From positions 62,001 through 126,000 of the forward strand of contig NZ_CALMYP010000017.1 of assembly GCF_937873615.1 (NCBI RefSeq): DNA of 64,000 bases. The letters run 5' to 3'. Within the stretch, counting starts at the first letter, position 1. Each line of letters opens with the position of its first letter. This DNA is from an uncultured Paracoccus sp. (lineage in GTDB: Bacteria; Pseudomonadota; Alphaproteobacteria; Rhodobacterales; Rhodobacteraceae). A program made the translations under genes and the position numbers. The notes under the pieces were generated by a model. That model ran no database searches and had not been told where the DNA came from. It saw only the letters and a program-made list of their open reading frames with translations. Below are positions 46,493-54,804 of the stretch, one piece after another.

Positions 46493-46801
46493 TTACACCT
46501 TGATCTCGACATCCACGCCGGCGGCGAGGTCGAGCTTCATCAGCGCGTCGACGGTCTGCGGCGTCGGATCGACGATGTCCAGCAGACGCTTATGCGTGCG
46601 GATTTCCCACTGATCGCGCGATTTCTTGTCGATATGCGGACCGCGCAGGACGGTGAATTTCTCGATCTTGTTCGGCAGCGGGATCGGCCCGCGAACCGTG
46701 GCACCCGTGCGCTTGGCGGTGTTCACGATTTCCTGGGTGCTGGCATCCAGCACGCGGTAATCGAACGCCTTCAGCCGAATGCGGATATTCTGACTTTGCA
46801 T
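46493..46801 (-). CDS. rpsJ: 30S ribosomal protein S10
   Basis: The 102-residue protein is standard S10 ([53 protein letters not shown]). In transcription it is also the NusE antitermination partner of NusB. ATG 46801 is preferred over the ATG two codons upstream because GAGGGA has proper spacing. It heads the S10 operon; its ribosome-binding site can fold into a hairpin. Confidence 0.98.
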   Translation of the reverse strand: MQSQNIRIRLKAFDYRVLDASTQEIVNTAKRTGATVRGPIPLPNKIEKFTVLRGPHIDKKSRDQWEIRTHKRLLDIVDPTPQTVDALMKLDLAAGVDVEIKV

Positions 46802-46952
46802 CGTCATCCCTCGGAGCTTTGAGGGTTCCAGTCGAGAGGCTGACGACACACCACGCGGCGCCAGCATCGGACCTGTATAAAAACTGAGAAGCCGCCCTAT
46901 AGGGGGCGGCCCCGTCAGATGCAAGCGAATCCTGTGATTTCCAGCGGATTCG
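46797..46952 (-). promoter_or_regulatory. Structured 5' leader of the S10 operon
   Basis: The transcript from the promoter at 46966-46994 would carry about 158 nt before rpsJ. On the minus strand it shows: hairpin CGAATCC / GGATTCG (46952-46926); hairpin GCCGCCC / GGGCGGC (46910-46891) followed seven nt later by a five-T run; a hairpin CCCTC / GAGGG (46825-46808) that pairs the rpsJ Shine-Dalgarno; and an outer 10-bp helix TGTGTCGTCA with TGACGATGCA (two G-T pairs) that covers the start codon. This is the shape of a translational control site. Confidence 0.6.
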
Positions 46953-46965
46953 GTCGCGATGTGGC

Positions 46966-46994
46966 TCTTTACGGGGGCATTCCTTGCCTGTCAA
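46966..46994 (-). promoter_or_regulatory. Strong promoter of the S10 operon
   Basis: On the minus strand TTGACA (46994-46989, perfect) and TAAAGA (46971-46966, four of six) are separated by 17 nt. Transcription would begin near 46959. No tuf or fusA gene lies upstream, so this promoter must drive the whole operon. Confidence 0.8.
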
Positions 46995-47150
46995 GCGGAC
47001 TATCCGGGCGTGGAATGGGTGGGGTATTCATTGAAAGGCGGCAGCAGCGCGCAAAGCAGTCCTGCCTTTCCGAAACAGGTTCAGGTCCTGCCAACACCTT
47101 CGGCTGCGGGGAACCGACGAACCAGTTCTGGCCCGACAGGCGCAGGCATC

Positions 47151-47179
47151 TTGAGAATGTCCCCGTCGCTCCTTACCTT
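47151..47179 (+). promoter_or_regulatory. Possible promoter for erpA
   Basis: TTGAGA (47151-47156) and TACCTT (47174-47179) are 17 nt apart, about 25 nt before the erpA ATG, in the divergent gap shared with the S10 operon. Matches to consensus are moderate (four and three of six). No other clear feature was found in 46995-47150. Confidence 0.35.
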
Positions 47180-47204
47180 ATGGGGGCGCAACAGAGGTTA
47201 AGAC

Positions 47205-47585
47205 ATGTTCTCGATCCCCGGACAGGCCCCGGTCACCATCACGCCTGCGGCAGAACGCCAGATTGCCCGGCTCATGGCCGGCAAGGATGCTTACGGTCTG
47301 AAGATCGGGCTGAAGAAGGGCGGCTGCGCGGGGATGGAATACACTATGGACATGGTCGCCGAGGCGGAAAAATCCGACGAGGTGATCGAACAGAACGGCG
47401 CCCGGGTGCTGATCGCCCCGACCGCGCAGATGTTCCTGTTCGGGACCGAGATCGATTATGAAACCGGATTGCTCGAATCCGGCTTCAAGTTTCGCAATCC
47501 GAATGTCGCCGATGCCTGCGGCTGCGGCGAATCGGTGTCCTTCAAGCTGGATCACAGTGACACAGGGACCGCCCCGCAGGCTTGA
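47205..47585 (+). CDS. erpA: Iron-sulfur cluster carrier protein, ErpA/IscA (HesB) family
   Basis: The 126-residue A-type carrier has the three cluster cysteines in [10 protein letters not shown] and ADACGCGES, plus the usual [12 protein letters not shown] start. It receives [2Fe-2S] or [4Fe-4S] clusters from a scaffold and passes them to enzymes. The short acidic tail ([11 protein letters not shown]) is extra. The symbol is by family resemblance; IscA or SufA-like roles cannot be separated by sequence alone. It is divergent from the S10 operon and precedes tpiA by 49 nt. Confidence 0.88.
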   Translation: MFSIPGQAPVTITPAAERQIARLMAGKDAYGLKIGLKKGGCAGMEYTMDMVAEAEKSDEVIEQNGARVLIAPTAQMFLFGTEIDYETGLLESGFKFRNPNVADACGCGESVSFKLDHSDTGTAPQA

Positions 47586-47634
47586 ATGCCGGGCCGTGGG
47601 GGCCTATCCCTCCTTCCAACCACAGGAGGACATG

Positions 47635-48369
47635 ATGGCCCCGAAGAAACTCGCCGCCGGAAACTGGAAGATGAACGGCCTGACCGCCGCCCTGGCAGAG
47701 CTTGACGCGATTGCCGCGCGCGACAATGGCTGCGACGTGCTGATCTGCCCGCCCGCCACGCTGATCACGGCGGCTGTCGCCCATTCGGGCGAGGTCGCCA
47801 TCGGCGGGCAGGATTGCCACGCGAAGGATGCCGGCGCCCATACCGGCGATATCAGCGCCGCGATGCTGCGCGATGCGGGCGCGAGCCATGTCATCCTCGG
47901 CCATTCCGAGCGTCGCACCGACCATGCTGAGACCGATCCGCAGGTCGCCGCCAAGGCCGGGGCCGCCTACGGTGCCGGGCTGGTCGCGGTGATCTGCATC
48001 GGCGAGACCGAAGCCGAGCGCGACGGCGGCCAGACGCTCGACGTGATCGCGACGCAGCTTGCCGGCTCGGTGCCCGATGCCGCAACCGCCGCCAATACCG
48101 TCATCGCCTATGAGCCGGTCTGGGCCATCGGCACCGGGCGCACCCCGACCAATGACCAGATCGCCGAGGTTCATGCCCTGATGCGCGAGAAACTGGCCGC
48201 GCGTTTCGCCGATGGCGCGGATTTCACCCTGCTCTATGGCGGCAGCGTCAAGCCCGGCAATGCCAGCGAGATCTTCGACATTCCGCATGTGAACGGCGCG
48301 CTTGTCGGCGGCGCCAGCCTCAAGGCGGCCGATTTCGGGCCGATCATCGATGCTCTGGCGGCGGCGTAA
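47635..48369 (+). CDS. tpiA: Triosephosphate isomerase
   Basis: The 244-residue barrel enzyme interconverts glyceraldehyde 3-phosphate and dihydroxyacetone phosphate. Catalytic residues are visible: N and K in AAGNWKMNG, histidine in VILGHSERR and glutamate in [11 protein letters not shown], followed by [10 protein letters not shown]. The second of two adjacent ATGs (47635) is chosen because its spacing to AGGAGG is better (5 versus 2 nt). The frame is open upstream through erpA. Confidence 0.97.
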   Translation: MAPKKLAAGNWKMNGLTAALAELDAIAARDNGCDVLICPPATLITAAVAHSGEVAIGGQDCHAKDAGAHTGDISAAMLRDAGASHVILGHSERRTDHAETDPQVAAKAGAAYGAGLVAVICIGETEAERDGGQTLDVIATQLAGSVPDAATAANTVIAYEPVWAIGTGRTPTNDQIAEVHALMREKLAARFADGADFTLLYGGSVKPGNASEIFDIPHVNGALVGGASLKAADFGPIIDALAAA

Positions 48370-48376
48370 ACCGGAA

Positions 48377-49438
48377 ATGGCGCTCAGCAAGGACATCGTG
48401 ACCGAGGCGCTTCGCGGCATCGCAGCCCCGAAAGGCGGCAACCTGATCGACGCGGGCATTGCCCGGGCGATCACGGTCGAGCCCTCGGGCGAGGTGCGTT
48501 TCGTCATGGAAATCGACCCGGCCGAGGCCGAGGCGATGGAGGCGATGCTGGCCCGGGCCGAAGCCGCCATCCGCGCCCTGCCCGGCGTGACCAAAGTCGC
48601 GGGCGTGCTGACCGCGCATAGCGACAAGGTGCCGCCGGATCTGAAACCCAAGGCCAAAAGCCCGAACGCGCCCGAACGCGTGCCGGGGGTGCGTCATGTC
48701 ATCGCCATCGCCTCGGGCAAGGGCGGGGTCGGCAAATCGACCGTGGCCGCGAACCTTGCCGCCGCACTCGCGGCCGAGGGGCGGCGCGTCGGGCTGCTGG
48801 ACGCCGATGTCTACGGACCCAGCCAGCCGCGCATGATGGGGGTCTCGGGGCGGCCCGCCAGCCCGGACGGCAAGACCATCGTCCCGATGGACGGGCACGG
48901 GGTGAAGCTGATGTCGCTGGGTCTTTTGACCAAGGAAGACGAGGCGATCATCTGGCGCGGCCCGATGCTGATGGGCGCGCTGCAGCAGATGCTGTTTCAG
49001 GTGCAATGGGGCGAACTCGACTGCCTGATCATCGACCTGCCGCCCGGCACCGGCGATGTGCAGCTGTCGCTGTCGCAGAAGGCCCATGTCGACGGCGCCA
49101 TCGTGGTTTCGACCCCGCAGGACGTGGCCCTGCTGGATGCGCGCAAGGGGATCGACATGTTCAAGCGGCTGAATGTCCCGATCCTCGGCCTGATCGAGAA
49201 CATGGCCGTCCATGTCTGCACCCAATGCGGCCATGAAGAGCATATCTTCGGCCATGGCGGCGTCGCCGCCGAGGCCGAGAAGCTGGGCGTGCCGCTGCTG
49301 GGGGAACTGCCGCTGGAACTCGATGTGCGGCTGGCTTCGGATGCGGGCACCCCGGTGGTGGTGTCGACGCCCGAAAGTGCGGCCTCGAAAGCCTTCGTGA
49401 AGCTGGCGCGCGGGCTGGTCACGGCGGGGATCGCGTGA
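48377..49438 (+). CDS. mrp: Mrp/ApbC-type iron-sulfur carrier ATPase
   Basis: The 353-residue P-loop NTPase has an N-terminal MIP18/DUF59 domain (residues about 5-85) and an ATPase domain with the deviant Walker A GKGGVGKST, LLDADVYGPSQP and the cluster-binding C-x2-C in HVCTQCGHEE. These proteins carry Fe-S clusters to targets or support cofactor assembly. It starts 7 nt after tpiA and overlaps mobA by 4 nt. Confidence 0.93.
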   Translation: MALSKDIVTEALRGIAAPKGGNLIDAGIARAITVEPSGEVRFVMEIDPAEAEAMEAMLARAEAAIRALPGVTKVAGVLTAHSDKVPPDLKPKAKSPNAPERVPGVRHVIAIASGKGGVGKSTVAANLAAALAAEGRRVGLLDADVYGPSQPRMMGVSGRPASPDGKTIVPMDGHGVKLMSLGLLTKEDEAIIWRGPMLMGALQQMLFQVQWGELDCLIIDLPPGTGDVQLSLSQKAHVDGAIVVSTPQDVALLDARKGIDMFKRLNVPILGLIENMAVHVCTQCGHEEHIFGHGGVAAEAEKLGVPLLGELPLELDVRLASDAGTPVVVSTPESAASKAFVKLARGLVTAGIA

Positions 49439-50028
49439 TCCTGCCACCCGCCGTCATTCTGGCCGGCGGGCGGGCCAGCCGCATGGGCGGCGGCGACAAG
49501 GTGCTGCTGGAACTGCAGGGCAAGCCGCTGCTGGGCCATGTGATCGAAAGGCTGCGCCCGCAGGTCGGCGCAATCGCGATCAGCGCCAATGGCGATCCGG
49601 CGCGGTTTGCGGGCTTCGGGCTGAGGGTCCTGCCCGACGAAATGCCGGATTATCCCGGCCCGCTGGCCGGCATCCTTGCCGGGATGGACTGGGCGGCGGG
49701 TCTGGGCGCGAAAGCCGTGATCTCGGCGGCTGGTGACACGCCTTTCCTGCCCGCCGATCTGGCCCGGCACCTGCAGGACGTGGCGGGACCAACGGGTCTG
49801 GCCATCGCGGCGGATGGGGAGGCGCCCGATCTGCACCCGACCTTTGGCCTCTGGCCGGTGACGTTACGGGATGCGCTGCGCGATGCACTAATGAGTGGAG
49901 AACGCCGCATCCGCGCCTTCGCCGCCGCAAATGGCGCTCAGATCGCGCGTTTCGACGGAAGCGCACAGGCATTTTTCAACATCAACCGCCCCGAGGATCT
50001 GGCCCGCGCGGCAGCCGGCCTTCGATAG
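49435..50028 (+). CDS. mobA: Molybdenum cofactor guanylyltransferase
   Basis: The 197-residue enzyme joins GMP to molybdopterin to form the MGD cofactor. It has the nucleotidyltransferase signature VILAGGRASRMGGGDKVLLEL at the N-terminus, DYPGPLAGILAGM, the metal-binding AAGDTPFLP and FNINRPEDL at the end. The GTG start overlaps the mrp stop (GTGA). Linking it to an Fe-S carrier fits molybdoenzymes that need both cofactors. Confidence 0.93.
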   Translation: MILPPAVILAGGRASRMGGGDKVLLELQGKPLLGHVIERLRPQVGAIAISANGDPARFAGFGLRVLPDEMPDYPGPLAGILAGMDWAAGLGAKAVISAAGDTPFLPADLARHLQDVAGPTGLAIAADGEAPDLHPTFGLWPVTLRDALRDALMSGERRIRAFAAANGAQIARFDGSAQAFFNINRPEDLARAAAGLR

Positions 50029-50052
50029 ATGCCGAAGCCGGCAGATACGGCC

Positions 50053-50080
50053 TTGCACAATGGCGAAGAATCGCTATGTT
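50053..50080 (+). promoter_or_regulatory. Possible promoter for rpmF-plsX-fabH
   Basis: TTGCAC (50053-50058) and TATGTT (50075-50080) are spaced by 16 nt, giving a leader of about 140 nt before rpmF. Matches to consensus are moderate. The rest of the 200-nt gap between mobA and rpmF shows no gene; a GC-rich imperfect inverted repeat lies near 50183-50210. Confidence 0.4.
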
Positions 50081-50228
50081 CCGGCGTTCACGGGCCGCGC
50101 GCTCGGGCCAATCATACCGGTCAGCTTTCTGCTTGCTTCCGGCACGGTTGTCCCCTATTGCCGCGGCTCTGATCTATTTTTACACCGGCCCCGCACGGAC
50201 TGCGCGGCCCCTGACCCGAGGTTGAGAC

Positions 50229-50435
50229 ATGGCTGTCCCTCAGAACCGCGTGACCCGTTCCAAGCGTAACATGCGCCGTGCGCATGATGCCCTGTCGGCG
50301 GCGAACCCGAATGAATGCCCCTCCTGCGGCGAGTTGAAGCGCCCGCATCACGTCTGCCCGTCCTGCGGCCATTACGCGGATCGCGAAGTCGTGGCCCAGT
50401 CGGCCGAGATCGACCTGGAAGACGACGCGGCCTGA
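50229..50435 (+). CDS. rpmF: 50S ribosomal protein L32
   Basis: The 68-residue protein starts [20 protein letters not shown] and contains a zinc ribbon with four cysteines (CPSCG and CPSCGHY). It is the bacterial zinc form of L32. The tail is acidic (EIDLEDDAA). It sits 17 nt before plsX, the widely conserved rpmF-plsX-fabH order linking ribosome and lipid synthesis. Confidence 0.97.
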   Translation: MAVPQNRVTRSKRNMRRAHDALSAANPNECPSCGELKRPHHVCPSCGHYADREVVAQSAEIDLEDDAA

Positions 50436-50452
50436 GCGGCTGAGCAAGCTGC

Positions 50453-51577
50453 ATGACGCAGACAGCGGACACAGATGCACCACGCAGCCCCCGGCAAGGG
50501 GGCGGCGTGGTCATTTCCGTTGACGCGATGGGCGGCGATCACGGGCCTTCGGCCATCGTCGCCGGCATCGCCCGCAGCGCCGAGAAGAACCCCGATATCC
50601 GCTTCATCGTCCACGGCCCCGAGGCCGAACTGTCCCGGCTGATCGCCAGGAAGCGCGACCTCGCCGGGCGCTGCGAGATCCGCGATGCAGCCGATGTCGT
50701 GACCATGGACGACAAGCCCGGTCAGGTGATCCGCAACGCCAAGGGCACCTCGATGTGGTCGGCGGTCGAATCGGTGCGCGCGGGCGAGGCTTCGATCGCG
50801 GTTTCCTGCGGCAACACCGGCGCGCTCATGGCGCTGTCGATGATCCGGCTGCGCAAGCTGCCCGGCGTGAACCGGCCCGCCATCGCCTGCCTCTGGCCCT
50901 CGCGCAATCCGCAGGGCTTCAACGTCATGCTGGATTGCGGCGCCGATATCCGCGCCGATGCCACCGACCTGCTGCAATATGCGCTGATGGGGGCCTCCTA
51001 CGCGCGCAACGGTCTGGGGGTCGAACGCCCCCGCGTCGGCCTGCTGAATGTCGGCACCGAGGAGCACAAGGGCCGGGCCGAGCTGAAACAGGCGCATGAG
51101 CTGATCGGCGCGGCGCAGGATACCGGCGGCTTCGATTACGTGGGCTTTGTCGAGGGCGGCGACCTGCCCTCCAGCCGGACCGATGTGATCGTGACCGACG
51201 GCTTCACCGGCAATGTGGCGCTGAAGACCGGCGAAGGCACCGCCAAGCTGGTCAGCGACTTCCTGAAGGAAGCCTTCGCCAATTCGATCATGTCGAAGAT
51301 CGCGGCGCTTCTGGCCATGACCTCGCTGAAGCGCTTGCAGAAGCGCATAGATCCGCGCAGGGTCAACGGCGGCGTGTTTCTCGGGTTGAACGGCATGGTG
51401 GTGAAATCGCATGGCTCGGCCGATGCAACCGGGGTTTCGGCGGCGATCAAGCTGGCCTTCCAGCTGGCCCAGTCGGGCTTTCAGGATCGTCTGGCCGCCC
51501 GCGTGGCCGAGGCCGCCGCGAGCGTCGAGGATGCCCGCGCCCTGACCGCCTCCCCGACCGAAGGATCCGCGCCGTGA
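50453..51577 (+). CDS. plsX: Phosphate acyltransferase PlsX
   Basis: The 374-residue enzyme makes acyl-phosphate from acyl-ACP for phospholipid synthesis. Signatures are ISVDAMGGDHGP, SCGNTGALMALSM, VGLLNVGTEEHKG and DGFTGNVALKTGEG. The N-terminal 18 residues before VVISVDAMGG are extra and low-complexity. It follows rpmF and overlaps fabH by 4 nt. Confidence 0.96.
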   Translation: MTQTADTDAPRSPRQGGGVVISVDAMGGDHGPSAIVAGIARSAEKNPDIRFIVHGPEAELSRLIARKRDLAGRCEIRDAADVVTMDDKPGQVIRNAKGTSMWSAVESVRAGEASIAVSCGNTGALMALSMIRLRKLPGVNRPAIACLWPSRNPQGFNVMLDCGADIRADATDLLQYALMGASYARNGLGVERPRVGLLNVGTEEHKGRAELKQAHELIGAAQDTGGFDYVGFVEGGDLPSSRTDVIVTDGFTGNVALKTGEGTAKLVSDFLKEAFANSIMSKIAALLAMTSLKRLQKRIDPRRVNGGVFLGLNGMVVKSHGSADATGVSAAIKLAFQLAQSGFQDRLAARVAEAAASVEDARALTASPTEGSAP

Positions 51578-52533
51578 GCCCCCGCGCCGTGATCCGCGGC
51601 ACCGGCCATTACCTGCCCGAACGCGTGGTCGAAAACAGCTGGTTCGAAGACAGGATCGACACTTCGGACGAATGGATCCGCACCCGCACCGGGATCGAGC
51701 GCCGCCATTTCGCCGCCGAGGGCGAGACCACCTCGCAGATGGCCATCGAGGCCGCCAAAGCCGCGCTTGAGCGCGCCGGGCTGGCGGCCGATCAGATCGA
51801 CGCGATCATCGTCGCCACCTCGACCCCCGACCTGACCTTCCCCTCGGTCGCCACCATGGTGCAGGCAGGTCTGGGCATGACGCGCGGTTTCGCCTTCGAC
51901 GTGCAGGCGGTCTGCGCGGGTTTCGTCTTCGCGCTTGCGAATGCCGACGGGCTGATCCGCTCGGGCCAAGCCGAGCGCGTGCTGGTCATCGGCGCCGAGA
52001 CCTTCAGCCGGCTGATGGACTGGGAAGATCGCGGCACCTGCGTGCTGTTCGGCGACGGCGCCGGCGCTGTGGTGCTGGAAGCCGCCGCGGGCGAGCGCGG
52101 AATTCTCTCCACCGATCTGAACAGCGATGGCAACTATCGCGACATTCTTTATGTCGATGGCGGCGTGTCCACCACCGGCACCGCCGGCAAGCTGCGGATG
52201 CAGGGCAATGTCCTGTTCCGCCACGCGGTCGAGAAACTGGCCGAGACCGCGCATCGCGCCATCGACAAGGCCGGGCTGACGCCGGGCGATATCGACTGGC
52301 TGGTGCCGCATCAGGCCAATGCCCGCATCATCGCCGCCACCGCGCAGCGCATGAACCTGCCGATGGACAAGGTCGTGCTGACCGTTGCCGATCACGGCAA
52401 TACCTCGGCCGCCTCGATCCCGCTGGCGCTGTCGGTCGCGGATCGCGACGGCAAGCTGAACGCGGGCGACGTGGTGGTGACGGAAGCCATTGGCGGCGGG
52501 CTGAGCTGGGGCGCGGTCGTCCTTCGCTGGTAA
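51574..52533 (+). CDS. fabH: 3-oxoacyl-ACP synthase III
   Basis: The 319-residue thiolase-fold enzyme condenses acetyl-CoA with malonyl-ACP to start fatty-acid synthesis. The catalytic triad is visible: C114 (VQAVCAGF), histidine in VPHQANARI and asparagine in DHGNTSAAS. The GTG start overlaps the plsX stop (GTGA). Length and motifs are standard. Confidence 0.97.
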   Translation: MSPRAVIRGTGHYLPERVVENSWFEDRIDTSDEWIRTRTGIERRHFAAEGETTSQMAIEAAKAALERAGLAADQIDAIIVATSTPDLTFPSVATMVQAGLGMTRGFAFDVQAVCAGFVFALANADGLIRSGQAERVLVIGAETFSRLMDWEDRGTCVLFGDGAGAVVLEAAAGERGILSTDLNSDGNYRDILYVDGGVSTTGTAGKLRMQGNVLFRHAVEKLAETAHRAIDKAGLTPGDIDWLVPHQANARIIAATAQRMNLPMDKVVLTVADHGNTSAASIPLALSVADRDGKLNAGDVVVTEAIGGGLSWGAVVLRW

Positions 52534-52542
52534 GGCCTCTCG

Positions 52543-53529
52543 TCAGCCCAGTTGCATGACCCATCCCACTTCGGGAAGGTCGCGCGCGACCGATGTCAGC
52601 ATGCCAAGCCGGATCTCTCGGAAGCCGGCCTTCTCCAGCACCCGCCTTGAGGCCGGGTTGTCGCGGAAGACCTCGGCGCGCAGCACCTCAAGCCCGAAGC
52701 GGTGCCGGACAGCCGCGCAGAAGGCCGGCACGATTTCCGAGGCGATGCCCCGCCCGGTCACATCCCGCGCCAGGCTGTAGAAAATCGCCGGCTCATCGCC
52801 ATCGCCCACGCCGATGGTCCCGACACAGCGACCGGCGACGCGCACGGCCAGACGCAGGGGCCGCGACGCGGTGTCGATATCGCCGGCCAGAAGTTCGGCA
52901 ATATCGCCGACGCTCTGGCCGGGATGAAAGCGCATCAGCATCCGCGCATTGTCCGGATCGGTCAGGATCGCATGCAGCGCCGGCATGTCTTCGGGCGCAA
53001 GCTGGTCCATCACCGTGCGCAGCGTGGCAATGCGGAACCCGGCGGCGTGGCGCAGCCCCTCGCTTTCGGCGAAGGCCTCGGGTGTCAGGACCATGCTCCG
53101 TGGCCCGGCATCGTCGCCGGGCGCGCTGTCCGGGCGATCCTGATCGCAATCGACGAAACCCAAGCGCAGAAGCATCCGCCGCGAGGCGGTATTGCCCGCG
53201 TGATGGGCGGCCTCGATGCTCTGCGCACCTTCGGCAAAGCGGTCCTGCAGCACGATCACCATGGCCTGCGTGGCGACGCCCTGACGGCGAAACTCCGGCA
53301 GCACCCAATAGCCAGGCTCGCCCACGCAGCGGATCACACCGGCGAATTCACCATCGACCGTGATTGCCTGATCGCAGCCGCGCGCCAGCCGCAGTAGGAC
53401 CTGGGCGGTATCGTTCAACCGATAGGGCCAAGGCACCGAGGACAGCCATTTTTCTGCCTCGGCGTCCCGGATGCCCCGCTGGACCTGCGCGATATCCGCC
53501 TCTCCGAGCGGTCGCAGCCCGACCCTCAC
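52543..53529 (-). CDS. Protein with two GNAT acetyltransferase domains
   Basis: The 328-residue protein appears to contain two GNAT folds in tandem. The first (residues about 1-155) keeps the acetyl-CoA loop as EFRRQGVATQAM and NTASRRMLLRLGF. The second (about 165-325) has DVTGRGIASEIVPAF and NPASRRVLEKAGF. The pattern is like RimJ/RimL-type N-acetyltransferases, but the substrate is unknown. The GTG start overlaps the rnd stop (GTGA), so the pair is translationally coupled. Confidence 0.85.
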   Translation of the reverse strand: MRVGLRPLGEADIAQVQRGIRDAEAEKWLSSVPWPYRLNDTAQVLLRLARGCDQAITVDGEFAGVIRCVGEPGYWVLPEFRRQGVATQAMVIVLQDRFAEGAQSIEAAHHAGNTASRRMLLRLGFVDCDQDRPDSAPGDDAGPRSMVLTPEAFAESEGLRHAAGFRIATLRTVMDQLAPEDMPALHAILTDPDNARMLMRFHPGQSVGDIAELLAGDIDTASRPLRLAVRVAGRCVGTIGVGDGDEPAIFYSLARDVTGRGIASEIVPAFCAAVRHRFGLEVLRAEVFRDNPASRRVLEKAGFREIRLGMLTSVARDLPEVGWVMQLG

Positions 53530-54704
53530 GTCAGATCGACAACACGGATCGCGCCACCTTCGGCAGAGAGCGCAATCTCTCCGCCCGCAAGGCGCAGCGC
53601 ATCCAGCCCGAAAACCTTGGCGCGCCAGCCGTGAAGCGCCGGCACATCGCGGTTCCCCTGCGCGATGGCGTCAAGCTCCGACGTGGTGGCGATCAGCTTT
53701 GGCGCCACCCCGGTTTCCTCGGCCTTGGCCTTGAGAAGCACGCGCAGCAACTCTCCCAATGCGGCATTGCCGGGGGGGTTGTGCTGTTCCTTCGGCACGC
53801 GCGGCGGATCGGGATCGTCCAGCCCTGCCTTCACGGCGGCGAGGATCCCCTGCGCGATCTCGGGCTTGCGACCCTCGCGCAGCAGAAGCCGCGAGCGACC
53901 AAGCTCGGCCTCGGTTTGCGGTCGGGTTGACGCCAGTTCGACCAGAGCGTCATCCTTGAACACGCGCGAACGCGGTACGTTCTTGTTCTGCGCATATTCC
54001 TCGCGGAATTCGGCAAGCTTGCGCACCACGGCCAGGAAACGTGGCGAATTGGTGCGCGTGCGCACACGCTGCCAGGCATCCTCGGGACGAGAGATATAGG
54101 TCTCGGGGTCGACCAGTACAGCGACCTCCTCGGCCACCCAGGGGCTGCGACCGGTCTTGTCCAAATCGGCCCGAAGATGTTCATAGATGGCACGCAGATG
54201 GGTGACATCGGCAATCGCATAATCCTGCTGCGCCTTCGACAGGGGCCGCTGCGACCAGTCGGTAAAGCGGGACGACTTGTCGAGATTGCCCTTCGCAATC
54301 CGCCGCACCAGCGTTTCATAACCGACCTGCTCGCCGAAGCCGCACACCATCGCAGCGATCTGGGTGTCGAAAAGCGGCGTCGGGAAAACACCCGCGTCGT
54401 GGAAGAATATCTCCAGATCCTGACGGGCGGCGTGGAAAACCTTCACCGTGCTTTCATGCCGGAACAGATCGTAAAGCGGTTCCAGCGACAGCCCGAAGGT
54501 CAGCGGATCGACCAGAACCGCAGGGCCACCGTCAGTCTTCGCGCCCGATGCCGGGGGCAGCGCCATCTGGATCAGGCAGAGCCGCGAATAGAATGTCCGC
54601 TCGCGCAGGAACTCGGTGTCGATGGTGACATAAGGCTGCGCTTTCGCCTGCTCGCAAAATGCGGCAAGAGCGTCGGTCGTTGTTATGGTTGTAAATTCAG
54701 TCAT
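53526..54704 (-). CDS. rnd: Ribonuclease D
   Basis: The 392-residue 3'-5' exoribonuclease trims tRNA and other small RNAs. The DEDD metal residues lie in VTIDTEFLRE, HAARQDLEIF and QQDYAIADVTHL, and an HRDC domain (residues about 210-290) follows with LLREGRKPEIAQG. ATG 54704 is chosen over a TTG at 54722. A GGCGG / CCGCC hairpin stands just upstream (54724-54738). Confidence 0.94.
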   Translation of the reverse strand: MTEFTTITTTDALAAFCEQAKAQPYVTIDTEFLRERTFYSRLCLIQMALPPASGAKTDGGPAVLVDPLTFGLSLEPLYDLFRHESTVKVFHAARQDLEIFFHDAGVFPTPLFDTQIAAMVCGFGEQVGYETLVRRIAKGNLDKSSRFTDWSQRPLSKAQQDYAIADVTHLRAIYEHLRADLDKTGRSPWVAEEVAVLVDPETYISRPEDAWQRVRTRTNSPRFLAVVRKLAEFREEYAQNKNVPRSRVFKDDALVELASTRPQTEAELGRSRLLLREGRKPEIAQGILAAVKAGLDDPDPPRVPKEQHNPPGNAALGELLRVLLKAKAEETGVAPKLIATTSELDAIAQGNRDVPALHGWRAKVFGLDALRLAGGEIALSAEGGAIRVVDLT

Positions 54705-54804
54705 AAAGGTCTGTCCGTTCAATGGGCGGGTCGTCCGCCGTTCCGTTGCCGTAACAGCATCTTGTTTTTATGACCAGAGACCGATTGACAATTGGTAAAT
54801 TCCG

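Noticed and set aside
46959-47201. 80-codon plus-strand open frame in the gap between rpsJ and erpA
   Set aside because: It overlaps the S10 promoter, has no ribosome-binding site and no recognisable family.
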